From positions 1 to 40,922 of the IMG/VR virus record IMGVR_UViG_3300027706_000283: a stretch of 40,922 nucleotides of DNA, one strand, 5' to 3'. A program made the position numbers and the translations under genes. Positions within the stretch are counted from its first letter, which is position 1. Every line of letters starts with the position of its first letter. Shown here piece by piece: positions 25,454 through 33,034 of the stretch. The stretch comes from a virus. A model generated the notes under the pieces. It was not told where the DNA came from. It saw only the letters and a list, made by a program, of their open reading frames with translations, and made no database searches.

Positions 25454-26344
25454 ACAGCGTTACCGGCGGTCGGCGTCCTCGACGGCGCCACGACAACGAC
25501 AGGGCAGTATCAGACCGCGATCGCGCAAGTTCGCCAGGTCATCGCGGAGATGCTTGGGGGTTCTTCCAAGGCGGCGGTGACGCTCTCGGCCAACGCCTTC
25601 ACGCCCGCGGCAGGGCAAGGCACGTTCGTCGTCAGCCCGTCTGTCGCCAGCAGTCCGGATACGCTCAAGAATATTGCCGCAACGAATGTAGGCGACGGCC
25701 GCGTGATAATGCTCACGCCCGCGAGCGCCACCGGCCCGATCACCGTGCACCACGCGAACGGCGGAGCCGGGCAGATCCTGAACATGGACGCCGCGGACTT
25801 CGTACTCGCCGACCCGTCGCAGTTCTGTCTTTACATCTACGACTCGACCGCCGGCACGTTCACCGAGATCTTCCGAAGCTACGGCAACCAGAAGACGTCG
25901 TTCCGTTCGTTTCTGGGACTCGGGATCTGGAACGCCGCCCTCGCCGCTACCGCCGGAGGGGTGCTCTACACCGATGGGACCACGATCCAGAACACGGGCG
26001 GCGGCACGAATGGCAATGTACTCGCGCTCTCGGGCGGCGTGCCGACGTGGTCGACGAACGCCCCGGCGTGGGGATACAACTCGCACACGGCGTCGTTCTC
26101 GGCGGCGGTCGGCAACGTCTACAAGGTCGACACTTCCGGGGGAGCCGTAACGTGCACCTTGCCGACGGCGGTCGGCTGCGCGGGTCAATCGATCCGCGTC
26201 AAGTTGGGGACTGCCGGCAACGCGCTTACTTTCGCGTTCACGTCGGGGCAGAACTGCGACGGAAGCACGAGTCTCAGCACGAACGTCGTCAACGACTTCT
26301 TTGAGTTCACGAGCGACGGCGCAAACTGGATGAGGACAGGGTAA
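25451..26344 (+). CDS. Putative tail fibre protein
   Basis: A 297-residue Ala/Gly/Thr-rich beta protein following the hub gene, with no enzyme motif. Short strand repeats (AVTLSANAFTPAAGQGTF, GPITVHHANGG) and a C-terminal module ending SLSTNVVNDFFEFTSDGANWMR resemble phage fibre tip domains. TTG 25451 is preferred to TTG 25430 because the GGGAG at 25437-25441 is then 9 bases upstream. A local promoter and the repeated leader hairpin precede it, so it may be controlled apart from the tail operon. Its stop overlaps the next ATG (TAATG). Confidence 0.65.
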   Translation: MTALPAVGVLDGATTTTGQYQTAIAQVRQVIAEMLGGSSKAAVTLSANAFTPAAGQGTFVVSPSVASSPDTLKNIAATNVGDGRVIMLTPASATGPITVHHANGGAGQILNMDAADFVLADPSQFCLYIYDSTAGTFTEIFRSYGNQKTSFRSFLGLGIWNAALAATAGGVLYTDGTTIQNTGGGTNGNVLALSGGVPTWSTNAPAWGYNSHTASFSAAVGNVYKVDTSGGAVTCTLPTAVGCAGQSIRVKLGTAGNALTFAFTSGQNCDGSTSLSTNVVNDFFEFTSDGANWMRTG

Positions 26345-27696
26345 TGACAAAGATTCTCGCGGCAGTGCTCGCCACCATTCTCTGCGCCGGGCCTGCGCTG
26401 GCGCTCGTCGCCAACCCTGCCCGCATCGGCGGCGACGGCAGCGATAGCGCCGTCACCGTCGGTGCGGTGACCGACACTTCGCCGCGGCAGATAAACTCGA
26501 CCAATTTCGTCCAGTCCGCGTCGACGACCTGGACGGTGTTCACCGGGACGGTCGTGAACGCCACGGGAACGATCACCATCAGCGGCACGGTGCTCGGCGA
26601 CGGGAACGGCTATTCGGGCGGGGTGGGTGGGAAATGGGGCACCAGCGCGTTCCAGTGCAGCCAGTGCGGCGGCGGCCCGTCGGGCGGCGGCGTTACCGTC
26701 GGCGACTCCGCGATCAGTACGTCCACGTTCGGAGGAGCCGGAGGCGGTAACGGGGGCGCCGGCGGCAACGGCGGAAGCCCCAACGCGACCGTATTTCCGC
26801 GGGGAGGGGGACCCGTCAACCTGGCGCTTGGCGCAGGGAGCGGCGGCAGCGCGGGTATGGGCGACTCTAGCAACAACGGCGGGAGCGGAGGGTACGGCGG
26901 GGCCTTCGTGCGATTTATCGCGAAAGGCGCCATCTCGATCGGCGGGACATTGGGATCCCGGGGCGGCGGCGGCCTTCCAGCTGCAGGTGGACAAGCGGGC
27001 GGCGGCGGTGGGGGCGCGGGCGGAACATTCGGATTGTACAGCGCTGTGTCCATCACCAATAGCGGGAGCGTGCTCCTTAACGGCGGCAACGGCGGCAGCG
27101 CGGCCAGCACCTCGGGCGGAGCTGGCGGAGGCGGAGGCGGAGGCATCTGCCTCGTCCAGTCTCCCTCGAACACGTTGGGCACGATCACGACGTCAGGCGG
27201 GGCGGCAGGATTTATCGGCTCCGCGACATTGGCCGCGCAGTCTGGCTTCGCGGGCGTCACGATTAACCTGTCCACGACCCCCAATGTTCCGTTTATCGCC
27301 CTGAAAAGGTCCTCTGATCTCCATGCGCAGTACGGCGGCTTCATGGTCGCACATTGCCAAATGCTCCGGGCATTGGGCATGATGACCGAGACCGAGCCGT
27401 ATTGCATGGACGAGCGCCTGAATGCCGCGCAGATGATCGCCCTCAAGCGCAACGATGAGCAATCCCGCTTCGCGACGGCTTTCCGCGAATACCGGACCGG
27501 CATCGAATGCGGAACGGGACGCAAGCTCTCGCCGGTCGAGCAATACGACCGATGGCTCACGATGACGGCGGAAGACCGCCAGGTCGTCCGTGACGAGCGC
27601 ACGTTCGATCAGATGTGCCTGGGCGTCTCCGCCGGGCAAGAATCGACCGCCGGCTATTGCATTGGAGACTGGGAGGAGCTGCCGCCATGCGTTTAA
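26344..27696 (+). CDS. Glycine-rich adhesin-like protein with signal peptide and Cys-rich C-terminus
   Basis: A 450-residue protein in three parts. Residues 1-21 form a good Sec signal peptide (MTKILAAVLATILCAGPALA), unusual for a virion tail protein. Residues about 85-295 are glycine-dominated with GGxGGxGG runs, the pattern of polyglycine-II adhesins such as T2/S16 gp38. The last 130 residues are non-repetitive, helical and hold six cysteines (AHCQ, PYCM, IECG, QMCL, GYCI, PPCV) that could form disulfides. A receptor-binding tip or a secreted surface protein made during lysogeny or lysis are both possible. The gene is coupled to its neighbours at both ends. Confidence 0.65.
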   Translation: MTKILAAVLATILCAGPALALVANPARIGGDGSDSAVTVGAVTDTSPRQINSTNFVQSASTTWTVFTGTVVNATGTITISGTVLGDGNGYSGGVGGKWGTSAFQCSQCGGGPSGGGVTVGDSAISTSTFGGAGGGNGGAGGNGGSPNATVFPRGGGPVNLALGAGSGGSAGMGDSSNNGGSGGYGGAFVRFIAKGAISIGGTLGSRGGGGLPAAGGQAGGGGGGAGGTFGLYSAVSITNSGSVLLNGGNGGSAASTSGGAGGGGGGGICLVQSPSNTLGTITTSGGAAGFIGSATLAAQSGFAGVTINLSTTPNVPFIALKRSSDLHAQYGGFMVAHCQMLRALGMMTETEPYCMDERLNAAQMIALKRNDEQSRFATAFREYRTGIECGTGRKLSPVEQYDRWLTMTAEDRQVVRDERTFDQMCLGVSAGQESTAGYCIGDWEELPPCV

Positions 27697-27947
27697 TTCT
27701 TTCTTCACTCGCAGCCATCATGCTCGCCGCGCCGGCCCGCGCCGAGCGGTATCTGGTCTATTATTCGACCGCACCCGGCACTGCGCCGGCGACGCTCCTG
27801 GTCTCGGACACCGCACCGACCGGACTCCCCGCCGGCGCGGCCACTTTCGTCTGGACGATCGACCCGTCCGACACCTACAAGGTCATCGACAACTATCCGT
27901 TGAACGCGAGCGGGCAGCCGGCATACGTCGCGCCGCCCTCAAACTAA
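27687..27947 (+). CDS. Small secreted protein, unknown
   Basis: An 86-residue protein with GGGAGGAG before the ATG. The first 19 residues are a signal peptide ending APARA. The rest is a small beta-type domain (RYLVYYSTAPGTAPATLLVS ... FVWTIDPSDTYKVIDNYP). It starts inside the last codons of the preceding signal-peptide protein, so the two are probably made together and act outside the cytoplasm. No family is recognised. Confidence 0.65.
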   Translation: MRLILSSLAAIMLAAPARAERYLVYYSTAPGTAPATLLVSDTAPTGLPAGAATFVWTIDPSDTYKVIDNYPLNASGQPAYVAPPSN

Positions 27948-27956
27948 GGAGGCACC

Positions 27957-28250
27957 ATGTTTCTATCCGCCACAGGCATGCTCAAGTCCTTTTTTCGGTC
28001 CTTCCTGAAAGACCATCCGAAGCTCCCGCAGATAATCGCGAAGATCGAGGCGATCGAGACGCGCCTGGCACCGCTGGCGGCCAAGCTGCCCGCCGGCTGG
28101 GTCAATAAGCTGCTGGTCGCGGCGAACGACTTGCTCGGCAGCCCATTCGATGCCGCGGAGATCGCCACCGTTGAGGCCGCAGCGGCCGAGGCGGCTGAGA
28201 TCGCCAAGGACGTCGCCGAGGTCGCCCAGGAGCTCGGGGCCCTCGGGTAA
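27957..28250 (+). CDS. Small amphipathic protein of the lysis region, unknown
   Basis: A 97-residue helical protein with AAGGAGG before the ATG. It has an aromatic/basic N-terminus (LKSFFRSFLKDHPKLP), a middle helix (IIAKIEAIETRLAPLAAKLP) and an Ala/Glu-rich C-terminal helix. No full membrane segment is evident. Its stop overlaps the ATG of the receiver-membrane fusion gene (TAATG), so the two are likely translated together; it may be an accessory or partner of that protein. Confidence 0.6.
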   Translation: MFLSATGMLKSFFRSFLKDHPKLPQIIAKIEAIETRLAPLAAKLPAGWVNKLLVAANDLLGSPFDAAEIATVEAAAAEAAEIAKDVAEVAQELGALG

Positions 28251-28879
28251 TGCTAATAATCCTCTCTGCTGAAGACAGCGACACCTTCGCGCTCCTGGTC
28301 AAGCTCTTCTTCAGGAAGGAGGACGGCTTCGAGGTCGACACAGCCGATTCCGTGGCGGATGTGTTCACGAAGCTACGAGACAAGCGCTATGACGTGATCA
28401 TCCTCGACCTGGGGCTGAAGGACAGCCAGGGACTCGAAACGCTTCACCGGATCGTCGAAAGGACCAGTACCCCCGTCATCGTTCTCACCGGATCGCACAA
28501 TGAGGAGTTAAAGCAAGAGTGTATGAATAGCGGAGCAGCAGGGTTTATCACGAAGAAACCGTTCCACGACCAGGAGCTCGTCGAACTCGTCCTGCGGTGC
28601 GGCCTGAGCAACCGCCCGCGACACGTCGAAGAGCACAAGAGAAGGATCCAGGCGCGCCTGCAGGCGGAGGCCACGCCAAGGCATATCAGACTCGCGGGCT
28701 ACAGCAGCGCCGCCGCCATCCTGCTTTGCCTGATAATCGACGGTGCATCGCAGATGTATTATCAGCACTCGTACAAGATCCCCGAGTGGGTCCTGTCGCT
28801 GGCGGTGCCCGGCGCGTTGCTCGGAACTGGGCACTACGTCGACAAGAAGATCCTCGGCTCGAAGCCAGACCTGCGCTGA
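28250..28879 (+). CDS. Receiver domain fused to two membrane segments; candidate phospho-regulated holin
   Basis: A 209-residue protein. Residues 1-118 form a response-regulator receiver: acidic pair E8/D9, phospho-acceptor D53 in IILDLGL, T80 in VIVLTGS and K103 before proline in TKKPF, so all key positions are present. After a charged linker (about 119-146) come two hydrophobic segments (about 148-166 and 180-197) and a short basic tail. There is no DNA-binding or enzyme output domain. It lies 12 bases before a lysozyme lacking its own export signal, the usual place of a holin, and no other holin is evident nearby in this operon. Holin function and phosphorylation control are inference; a membrane-tethered phosphate sink is the alternative. 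Confidence 0.7.
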   Translation: MLIILSAEDSDTFALLVKLFFRKEDGFEVDTADSVADVFTKLRDKRYDVIILDLGLKDSQGLETLHRIVERTSTPVIVLTGSHNEELKQECMNSGAAGFITKKPFHDQELVELVLRCGLSNRPRHVEEHKRRIQARLQAEATPRHIRLAGYSSAAAILLCLIIDGASQMYYQHSYKIPEWVLSLAVPGALLGTGHYVDKKILGSKPDLR

Positions 28880-28891
28880 TCGGGGGCTCTC

Positions 28892-29455
28892 ATGACGGAT
28901 CCGTTGATCGCCATCATCAAAGGATACGAGTCCTTCGGCGGCGGGGTCATCGGAGGCAAGTCTTATCCGTATCACGGCGCCGCCGACGCGCCCGGCGTCC
29001 TTACCGTCGGATTCGGGCACGTACTGAGCCGGGACGAGGTGCGGACCGGCCGCTTCAAGGACGGGCTAACTGTCGAGGAGGCGGAGCAGCTGCTCCTGGA
29101 GGACCTCAAGCCGCGCATACGGCTCGCGCAGACTCTTATCCGGAAGGCGGACCGGCACGAGCTCGGCGCGTTTGTCGATCTGCTATACAACTGCGGGACG
29201 GCGCCGCTTGTCGGCAGTCCCGGCATACAGCACAACAAGGGCAATAAGCGCAGCGCCGCCATGGCGATGCCGCTCTACGACTGCGGATGCCGTCACCGGC
29301 ATTTGCTCGGATTGTGGCGCCGGCGCCTCACCGACGTCCTCTATTATCTGACCGGCGAGCTTATCGTCGCCAGGGATTCGGCGAGCGAGGATCGGTTAAC
29401 GAAGAGGCTGGCGTCGATGGGTTACAGCTGGGTGAAGCCGGTCGATATGCACTAA
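28892..29455 (+). CDS. Endolysin, T4-type lysozyme (GH24)
   Basis: A 187-residue peptidoglycan hydrolase. Likely catalytic residues are E13 (KGYESFGG), D32 and T38, with the family signature TVGFGHVLS at 38-46; the D-to-T spacing equals that in T4 lysozyme. The C-terminal part carries ALGAFVDLLYNCG-type and LWRRRLTDVLYY motifs. There is no signal peptide or SAR segment, so release needs a holin. No Rz/Rz1 spanin genes are recognised. Its stop codon overlaps the stop of the opposing gene, leaving no room for a terminator. Confidence 0.9.
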   Translation: MTDPLIAIIKGYESFGGGVIGGKSYPYHGAADAPGVLTVGFGHVLSRDEVRTGRFKDGLTVEEAEQLLLEDLKPRIRLAQTLIRKADRHELGAFVDLLYNCGTAPLVGSPGIQHNKGNKRSAAMAMPLYDCGCRHRHLLGLWRRRLTDVLYYLTGELIVARDSASEDRLTKRLASMGYSWVKPVDMH

Positions 29456-30045
29456 TACCCTATGCCCGGATAGATTTCATACGCGCCTTCGCTCACGCCA
29501 GGTTCGAGCTTCTTCACAGGCAGCTCGCCTACGGGCTCCACGGTGCAGACGCGACAGATGCCGGTCCGGATGTCGAGCGTGCGGCACAAGCAGCCGGCGC
29601 ACTTGCGGAGCGGGGCGCCGCGAGTGAGGAACGGGACAGGCGCGGGAACCGTTGCGTCCATGACCGGCTCGGACTCCTCGCGCTCGTCCGCGGCAGGACC
29701 AGGGGCCTGCGCGTTGTACCGCGACCGGCTGCTCACCCGACGACACGTCGCGCAGATCCCAGATGAGCTGCGCTTGTTCGGACGCCTTATTCCGCACGTT
29801 GCACATTTGGCGCGTTCGCCGCGGCTGGCAGCCGGCTGATTCGAGGAGGCGGGTTTCGCGGCGGCGGTCTCCGCGCCTCGAGGTATCGGGGCGGATGGAC
29901 CGACCTCTTCAGACAGCCGAGCGACGGCCTCGCCCAGGGCGCTAAGCAGCAGCAGCATCAATCGCTCGCGAATGTCGCCGAGCTGCGCGTCTATACCCGG
30001 CTCCATGCGTCCCGCCCTCTCTCTCTCTCTCTTTCTCTCTCTCAT
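29452..30045 (-). CDS. Double zinc-ribbon protein, last gene of the leftward operon
   Basis: About 197 residues from ATG 30045 (GGGGAGGAG just upstream); ATG 30006 is an alternative start. Two cysteine modules, CATC-x12-CATC in the middle and CAGC-x11-CRVC near the C-terminus, suggest two zinc ribbons separated by a Pro/Ala/Glu-rich linker. Such proteins often bind nucleic acid or bridge proteins, so a regulatory role at the early/late junction is possible but not shown. The codons after ATG 30045 are an almost pure GA dinucleotide repeat (RERKRERER), so slippage there would alter the frame. Confidence 0.6.
   Translation of the reverse strand: MRERKRERERAGRMEPGIDAQLGDIRERLMLLLLSALGEAVARLSEEVGPSAPIPRGAETAAAKPASSNQPAASRGERAKCATCGIRRPNKRSSSGICATCRRVSSRSRYNAQAPGPAADEREESEPVMDATVPAPVPFLTRGAPLRKCAGCLCRTLDIRTGICRVCTVEPVGELPVKKLEPGVSEGAYEIYPGIGY
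30017..30043. repeat. CT/GA dinucleotide tract at the start of the zinc-ribbon gene
   Basis: 27 bases of CT repeats with one interruption (TTT at 30032-30034), lying two bases inside the preferred start codon on the minus strand. Length changes of one or two units would shift the frame from ATG 30045, or change the ribosome site if ATG 30006 is used. Confidence 0.8.
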
Positions 30046-30061
30046 GGCTCCTCCCCGGCTG

Positions 30062-30436
30062 TCATACCATTTCCTTCGGCGGCAACGGAATAGCCTCCCG
30101 CGCGGGCCTCCAAAGATGAAGGCAATACTCATGTCTATTCACGTGATCATCTTTCGCGACGTGGAGCTGCATGACGACCTCATCCTCGCGCCAAAAAAGA
30201 TCCTTGACGAAACACATTTCTCTCCAATTAGGCGTTCGCGAACCACCGACGGACACGCTGGCATGATCCCAATCGCTCTCGTTCCCTTGCGCGTCGGCGC
30301 TGCAGGCAAGAATCCGCAACGAGGCCGAGCCGACCGGCGAAGGAACAAGGAAGGCCCCGCACCGTTCGCCACTTTCTGTCCCCCATTCGCCGCCGCGGAT
30401 GCGATATTTCTCGAGCTCCGTCATGCGTTCAAACAT
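30062..30436 (-). CDS. DUF7694-like phage protein
   Basis: A 124-residue protein starting at ATG 30436, six bases after GGAGGAGG. The conserved block is in the C-terminal half: DWDHASVSV, RTPNWREMCFVKDLFW, EDEVVMQLHV and EYCLHLWRP followed by IPLPP. This pattern is frequent in phage genomes (DUF7694-type) and of unknown function. The gene sits 16 bases upstream of the zinc-ribbon gene in the same direction. Confidence 0.75.
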   Translation of the reverse strand: MFERMTELEKYRIRGGEWGTESGERCGAFLVPSPVGSASLRILACSADAQGNESDWDHASVSVGGSRTPNWREMCFVKDLFWREDEVVMQLHVAKDDHVNRHEYCLHLWRPAREAIPLPPKEMV

Positions 30437-30620
30437 CAGCAGCCTCCTCCCGCACCCACCTCCGGATCGCGCCAATCCGCTCGCAACGCCGAAGGTAATG
30501 TTCCCGCTCGCGCAGTAGCCGCTCGGTCTCCATTTCAAGCCCTTTGAGCCTCACGTCGACGCGCACGGCGCTGCGGTTGAGCTCGACCCGCCTCCACCTG
30601 CGCTCCATCTCAATGTTCAC
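30429..30620 (-). CDS. Small coiled-coil basic protein
   Basis: About 63 residues from GTG 30620 (GGAGGAG 8 bases upstream); an ATG at 30608 is also possible. The sequence is a single highly charged helix rich in Arg and Glu (LKGLEMETERLLREREHYLRRCERI). It overlaps the stop of the upstream membrane protein gene and the start of the downstream gene. No function can be assigned. Confidence 0.55.
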   Translation of the reverse strand: MNIEMERRWRRVELNRSAVRVDVRLKGLEMETERLLREREHYLRRCERIGAIRRWVREEAADV

Positions 30621-30807
30621 TTGCTTTCTCCTCCGTCTCCGTCTTCGCCTTCTTCTCGGCGATCGCCTGGTCATGAGCCTCGCCCATGTGCTCCCACCCG
30701 GCCACGCCGACGCCGAACCCGATGAACGGCCCGAAAGCCTGTCCGAGCGCCGTGCCGCCCAGGGCGAAGATTGGGAGCAGCGTCCAGTGAAGTATTTTGA
30801 AAAGCAT
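30610..30807 (-). CDS. Small two-segment membrane protein
   Basis: A 65-residue protein from ATG 30807 with AGGAGG upstream. Two hydrophobic stretches (about 6-22 and 24-40, glycine-rich: PFIGFGVGVAGW) are followed by a charged Lys/Glu tail. Size and topology resemble small holins or antiholins, but it lies in the early operon. It might modulate lysis or act on the membrane early in infection; no family is recognised. Confidence 0.65.
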   Translation of the reverse strand: MLFKILHWTLLPIFALGGTALGQAFGPFIGFGVGVAGWEHMGEAHDQAIAEKKAKTETEEKASEH

Positions 30808-30818
30808 GTAGATCCTCC

Positions 30819-31025
30819 TTATTCGGCGGCCTTCGCCGCGGTCTTTCCCTTCCTCCACTTAGCCGCCTCGGGACAGCTCGAGAAGTGGCTGACATGACGG
30901 GTCAGGTCAAGCTCCAGGTCGCCGACCTCAACGGTCTCAGCGTCAACGGGCATATTCTTTCCTGCATCAGTCTTAAACCAGATGATCTGCGCGCCGCACG
31001 AGCGGCACAGCGATTGATTGTTCAC
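30819..31025 (-). CDS. Small zinc-binding phage protein
   Basis: A 68-residue protein from GTG 31025, preceded by AAGGAGGG. CRSCGAQIIWFKTDAGKNMP at the N-terminus and HFSSCPEAAKW at the C-terminus form a pattern common in small early phage proteins, with three cysteines and one histidine likely to bind zinc. Function unknown. Confidence 0.7.
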   Translation of the reverse strand: MNNQSLCRSCGAQIIWFKTDAGKNMPVDAETVEVGDLELDLTRHVSHFSSCPEAAKWRKGKTAAKAAE

Positions 31026-31035
31026 GATCCCTCCT

Positions 31036-31257
31036 TTATTCCGGCACCGTCTCAAATATCCGGAATCCGTCCGTGCTCGCGCCAAACCCGGACGCCGGGG
31101 CGGACGACCGCGGCGCGTTTTGCTGCTTGAAATTGTCGATGTAACGGCGCAGCGACTCGCGGACCAGATCGCTCCGGGTCCGGTGCTCGCATTGGGCCAC
31201 GAGGTCGATCCGCTCGAGCAAGCCTGGTGGCAAAGAAATAAGCACTTTCTTATGCAT
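31036..31257 (-). CDS. Ribbon-helix-helix DNA-binding protein
   Basis: A 73-residue protein of the CopG/Arc type: strand KVLISLPPGLLERIDLVA, then the two helices with RTRSDLVRESLRRYID. These proteins dimerise and bind operators through the N-terminal strand. The tail beyond residue 45 is disordered. A purine-rich site (GGGGG) precedes ATG 31257. It probably regulates phage transcription; its target is unknown, and no toxin gene is paired with it. Confidence 0.8.
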   Translation of the reverse strand: MHKKVLISLPPGLLERIDLVAQCEHRTRSDLVRESLRRYIDNFKQQNAPRSSAPASGFGASTDGFRIFETVPE

Positions 31258-31277
31258 TTCTACCCCCTTCGATGACT

Positions 31278-32750
31278 TCAGTCATCATCTGCGGTGGCAT
31301 AATCCGCCCCCGCGTTTCCTTTACCCCTGCGCTTCTTCGGCGCCGGCTTCTCGCGGTGCGGCTCCGGGACCGGCAACGCCGGGTCCCAGTCGCCGAGAAA
31401 GGCCCGCGAGGGGTCATACCTCAAATAGGCGGTCCCGGGTGCGCCGTCGCGATTCTTCCGAAAGATCAGCTCGACGATGCCCTTCCTGGGCGTGTCCTCG
31501 TAATAGTATTCATCGCGGTAGATGGCGATCGCCATGTCGGCGTTGTTCTCGAGATCGCCGCTCTCCCGCAGGTCCGAAAGCAGCGGCCGCTTGTCCTGCC
31601 TGTCTTCGCACGCCCTGGACGCCTGGGCGAGCGCGATGACCGGTATCTTGAGACGCTTGGCCAGGTCCTTCAGGTCCTTGGCGATCTCCGCGACCTCGAC
31701 CTGCCGGTTCTCGCGCCGTTCACCCTTCATGATCTGCAAGTAATCAATGATTGCGACGCAAGGCTTCCGGTCCCGCGCCGTCATACGCCGGATAGCCGCC
31801 TCAACGTCCGGCACCGTGTAGACGCCCTCCGCGATAATTTCCAGCTTGCTGCGGGACAGCCTGTCGGCAAAGAGGTGAATCTCGTCGAAGTCGTCCTTGT
31901 CGAGCTGCCCCAGTTTGAGCCGCTCCTTCTGGACCGGCGTGTAGGCGCAGGCCAGGCGGTCCACGATCTCGGTCTCGGACATCTCCAGCGAGAAGAACGC
32001 GACGTAATCCGTGCTCGGACCACGAAGCGCGATATTGGCCGCGATCGACGTCGCGACGTCAGTCTTGCACATTCCAGGTCGACCGAAGATGATCACGAGC
32101 TGACCGGGCTGAAAGCCATGGGTAATCTTGTCGACGTCGATGAACCCGCTGGCGACGCCCAAGAGCTCGCCCTGTTTCTCGAACCGTCGGTCGATCAGAT
32201 CGAGCCATCGGCCGACCTGGTCCTCCGTGCCGCCGGCGCCCCCACCGAGCGCCTTGGCGGAGAACTCGCAAAGCGTCGCTGCCCGCTTATTGAGGAAGTC
32301 CTGCAGCTCGTCGTCCCCGCAGTTAAGGGCCTGCGTCTTCTGCTTCACCGCGTCGCGCATCAGCTCGCGCCGGACCCAGTCACGCCGCACCGCCTTCGCA
32401 TGAAACTCCAGGTTGGCGGTCGTCGGCACCGCGTCCGCGAGTCCGACGAGATACAGGCGGCCACCGACGGTCTCCAGGCAATCGTGGATCTCTAACGCTC
32501 GAGCTAGCGAGATGAAGTCGATCGGCTCGCCAATCTCCGTGAGCGCCTCCATGGCCTCATAGATCCGGCGGTGCCCGGCGGCGAAGAACATCTCTGCTTT
32601 AAGGATGGACGAGACGCGCTCGATCGAGCCGAGGACGAGGAGAGCCCCGAGCACCGCGCGCTCCGTCTCCGCGGAGTGTGGCGCGCGAATGACACGGTCC
32701 TCGCGTCCCTGCTCTTGGCCCCTGGCTTCCACTTGTGCCTGTCCCTTCAC
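31278..32750 (-). CDS. dnaB: Replicative DNA helicase, DnaB family
   Basis: A 490-residue helicase that would unwind phage DNA. The N-terminal domain (PHSAETERAVLGALLV, GHRRIYEAMEAL) binds partners; the RecA-like domain has Walker A GRPGMCKT (about 223-230), SLEMSE, Walker B VAIIDYLQIM and an R-finger region near the end. Residue 228 is cysteine (codon 32067-32069) where the P-loop glycine is almost always found. GTG 32750 is chosen since it shares GTGA with the preceding stop; a longer frame to 32849 covers the upstream gene. No partner initiator or primase gene is recognised. Confidence 0.92.
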   Translation of the reverse strand: MKGQAQVEARGQEQGREDRVIRAPHSAETERAVLGALLVLGSIERVSSILKAEMFFAAGHRRIYEAMEALTEIGEPIDFISLARALEIHDCLETVGGRLYLVGLADAVPTTANLEFHAKAVRRDWVRRELMRDAVKQKTQALNCGDDELQDFLNKRAATLCEFSAKALGGGAGGTEDQVGRWLDLIDRRFEKQGELLGVASGFIDVDKITHGFQPGQLVIIFGRPGMCKTDVATSIAANIALRGPSTDYVAFFSLEMSETEIVDRLACAYTPVQKERLKLGQLDKDDFDEIHLFADRLSRSKLEIIAEGVYTVPDVEAAIRRMTARDRKPCVAIIDYLQIMKGERRENRQVEVAEIAKDLKDLAKRLKIPVIALAQASRACEDRQDKRPLLSDLRESGDLENNADMAIAIYRDEYYYEDTPRKGIVELIFRKNRDGAPGTAYLRYDPSRAFLGDWDPALPVPEPHREKPAPKKRRGKGNAGADYATADDD

Positions 32751-33034
32751 TGAATTATGCCCTCGCAGTACGTCCGCGCGTGGCGGATTGCGCCCTCGAT
32801 GTCCTTTACGATCAACAGGCCCGCCCTGCGCAGGCTCTTGATCTGCCACTCGCCACGTTCGTTCCGACCGATGGATGCGCCCGGCTGCAGCGTGCGCAGC
32901 TTTTCGATCAACAGGTGATCCGCCTTGACGGTCGCCCAGGCCGCCCGGAGCTCGTTCTCCTCGTGCGGCTCGATGGCCGACGCGGCGAAGTCGACGGCGT
33001 CCTGGATGATCCGGAGGGCATCGGCGGAAGTCAT
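32747..33034 (-). CDS. Helical protein upstream of helicase, unknown
   Basis: A 95-residue mostly helical protein with ATGA overlap to the previous gene and GTGA overlap to the helicase gene. It begins MTSADALRIIQDAVDF and has a small beta region (GASIGRNERGEWQIKSLRRAG) in the middle. Tight coupling to the helicase suggests a role in replication, for example in loading or in protein ratio control, but there is no recognised motif. Confidence 0.6.
   Translation of the reverse strand: MTSADALRIIQDAVDFAASAIEPHEENELRAAWATVKADHLLIEKLRTLQPGASIGRNERGEWQIKSLRRAGLLIVKDIEGAIRHARTYCEGIIQ

Noticed and set aside
26610-27602. Proline-rich minus-strand frame opposite the glycine-rich gene
   Set aside because: Poly-proline is simply the complement of glycine codons; no supporting features.
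29287-29766. Rightward gene after the lysozyme (possible spanin)
   Set aside because: It overlaps the lysozyme end and a minus-strand gene, lacks a lipoprotein or membrane anchor, and looks like a shadow frame.
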